Part shown: one piece after another, positions 42,705 to 43,128 of the stretch
Numbering within the stretch: the stretch's first letter is position 1
Layout: the number at the start of each line of letters is the position of its first letter
NCBI RefSeq assembly: GCF_943737015.1
Contig: NZ_CALSFP010000004.1
Span: forward strand, 1 to 43,128
Length of the DNA stretch: 43,128 nucleotides
From: Staphylococcus sp. Marseille-Q5304
GTDB taxonomy: Bacteria > Bacillota > Bacilli > Staphylococcales > Staphylococcaceae
Direction of reading: 5' to 3'
The notes under the pieces: generated by a model
Seen by the model: the letters and a program-made list of their open reading frames with translations, nothing else
The model's database searches: none
Told to the model about the DNA's origin: nothing
Translations under genes and position numbers: made by a program

Positions 42705-43128
42705 ACATAATCTCATTGTTCTTAATTCATTCTTATATATTCTTTGTGTTGTTTGTTACATGTAACATGTTACTGCAAAACTTTGTTTCTTTCAACTTAT
42801 ACATAATCTCGTTGTTCTTAATTCATTCTTATATATTCTTTGTGTTGTTTGTTACATGTAACATGTTACTGAAAAACTTGTTTCTTTCAACTTATACATA
42901 ATCTCGTTGTTCTTAATTCATTCTTATATATTCTTTGTGTTGTTTGTTACATGTAACATGTTACTGCAAAACTTGTTTCTTTCAACTTATACATAATCTC
43001 ATTGTTCTTAATTCATTCTTATATATTCTTTGTGTTGTTTGTTACATGTAACATGTTACTGAAAAACTTGTTTCTTTCAACTTATACATAATCTCGTTGT
43101 TCTTAATTCATTCTTATATATTCTTTGT
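42705..43128. repeat. 95-bp tandem repeat array, right part, with terminal overlap
   Basis: A first partial copy at 42705-42777, then copies with the landmark TTTGT at 42839, 42934, 43029 and 43124. One spacing is 96 bp because of an extra T in ACTTTG. Bases 42779-43128 equal bases 1-350, including that extra T, so this is the same DNA as the start of the window. The closed circle holds one partial and five full copies between parA and the repA leader. Confidence 0.85.

Noticed and set aside
42716..42901. Open frames inside the repeat array
   Set aside because: They arise from translating the repeated DNA (the same peptide recurs) and have no ribosome site.

Overview
The window looks like a complete staphylococcal plasmid, about 42.8 kb once closed. 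The composition is AT-rich. Diagnostic parts are a RepA_N initiator, IS431/IS257 (IS6 family) copies, a Sin recombinase, msr(A), mph(C), cadDX, a cop operon and pC221-type mob genes. The last 350 bases (42779-43128) repeat bases 1-350 exactly, so the molecule is circular with an untrimmed overlap (about 42,778 bp). The gene mix points to a coagulase-negative or skin Staphylococcus; the species cannot be read from the sequence.

Layout. (1) Maintenance: a 95-bp tandem repeat array spans the join, with parA and a small parB-like gene on one side and repA on the other. repA has an antisense RNA, a leader RNA switch and internal origin repeats. (2) 2.1-9.1 kb: a metabolic block (alsS, alsD, lactate permease, lactate/malate:quinone oxidoreductase, small membrane peptide) between a 148-bp IS6-type mini-element and an IS431. 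(3) 9.4-11.5 kb: a seryl-type tRNA gene with anticodon UUA and a damaged T-stem, followed by a FemABX aminoacyltransferase. This may be a peptidoglycan-modification or immunity module. (4) 11.7-14.1 kb: mobCAB mobilisation genes with a probable oriT. (5) 14.2-17.7 kb: a serine-recombinase homologue lacking its catalytic residues, a SulP transporter plus universal stress protein, and an MFS gene with an internal deletion. (6) 17.8-23.7 kb: an Fst-type toxin-antitoxin locus, a broken Rep_3 gene, putP between two inverted IS431 copies, and a frameshifted plasmid gene. (7) 23.9-29.7 kb: cadDX, an XRE regulator, a 1.2-kb non-coding stretch, a PepA1/SprA1-type toxin-antitoxin locus, an AbiK-like reverse transcriptase and a GNAT enzyme. 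(8) 29.9-34.9 kb: csoR-copA-copZ plus a His-rich protein, a glutaredoxin-like gene and a CDF exporter. (9) 35.0-41.3 kb: an orphan antitoxin remnant, a pSK1-Par-like gene, a second broken Rep_3 gene, IS431, msr(A) with its attenuator, mph(C), and sin with its res site.

Together this reads as a mosaic built by IS431-mediated fusion of at least three replicons: one intact RepA_N and two truncated Rep_3 genes, plus mob genes from a small mobilisable plasmid. The payload covers macrolide, cadmium, copper and zinc-type resistance, phage defence (AbiK), post-segregational killing, and nutrition suited to skin (lactate, proline, anions). The least familiar item is the tRNA-Ser(UUA)/FemABX pair.
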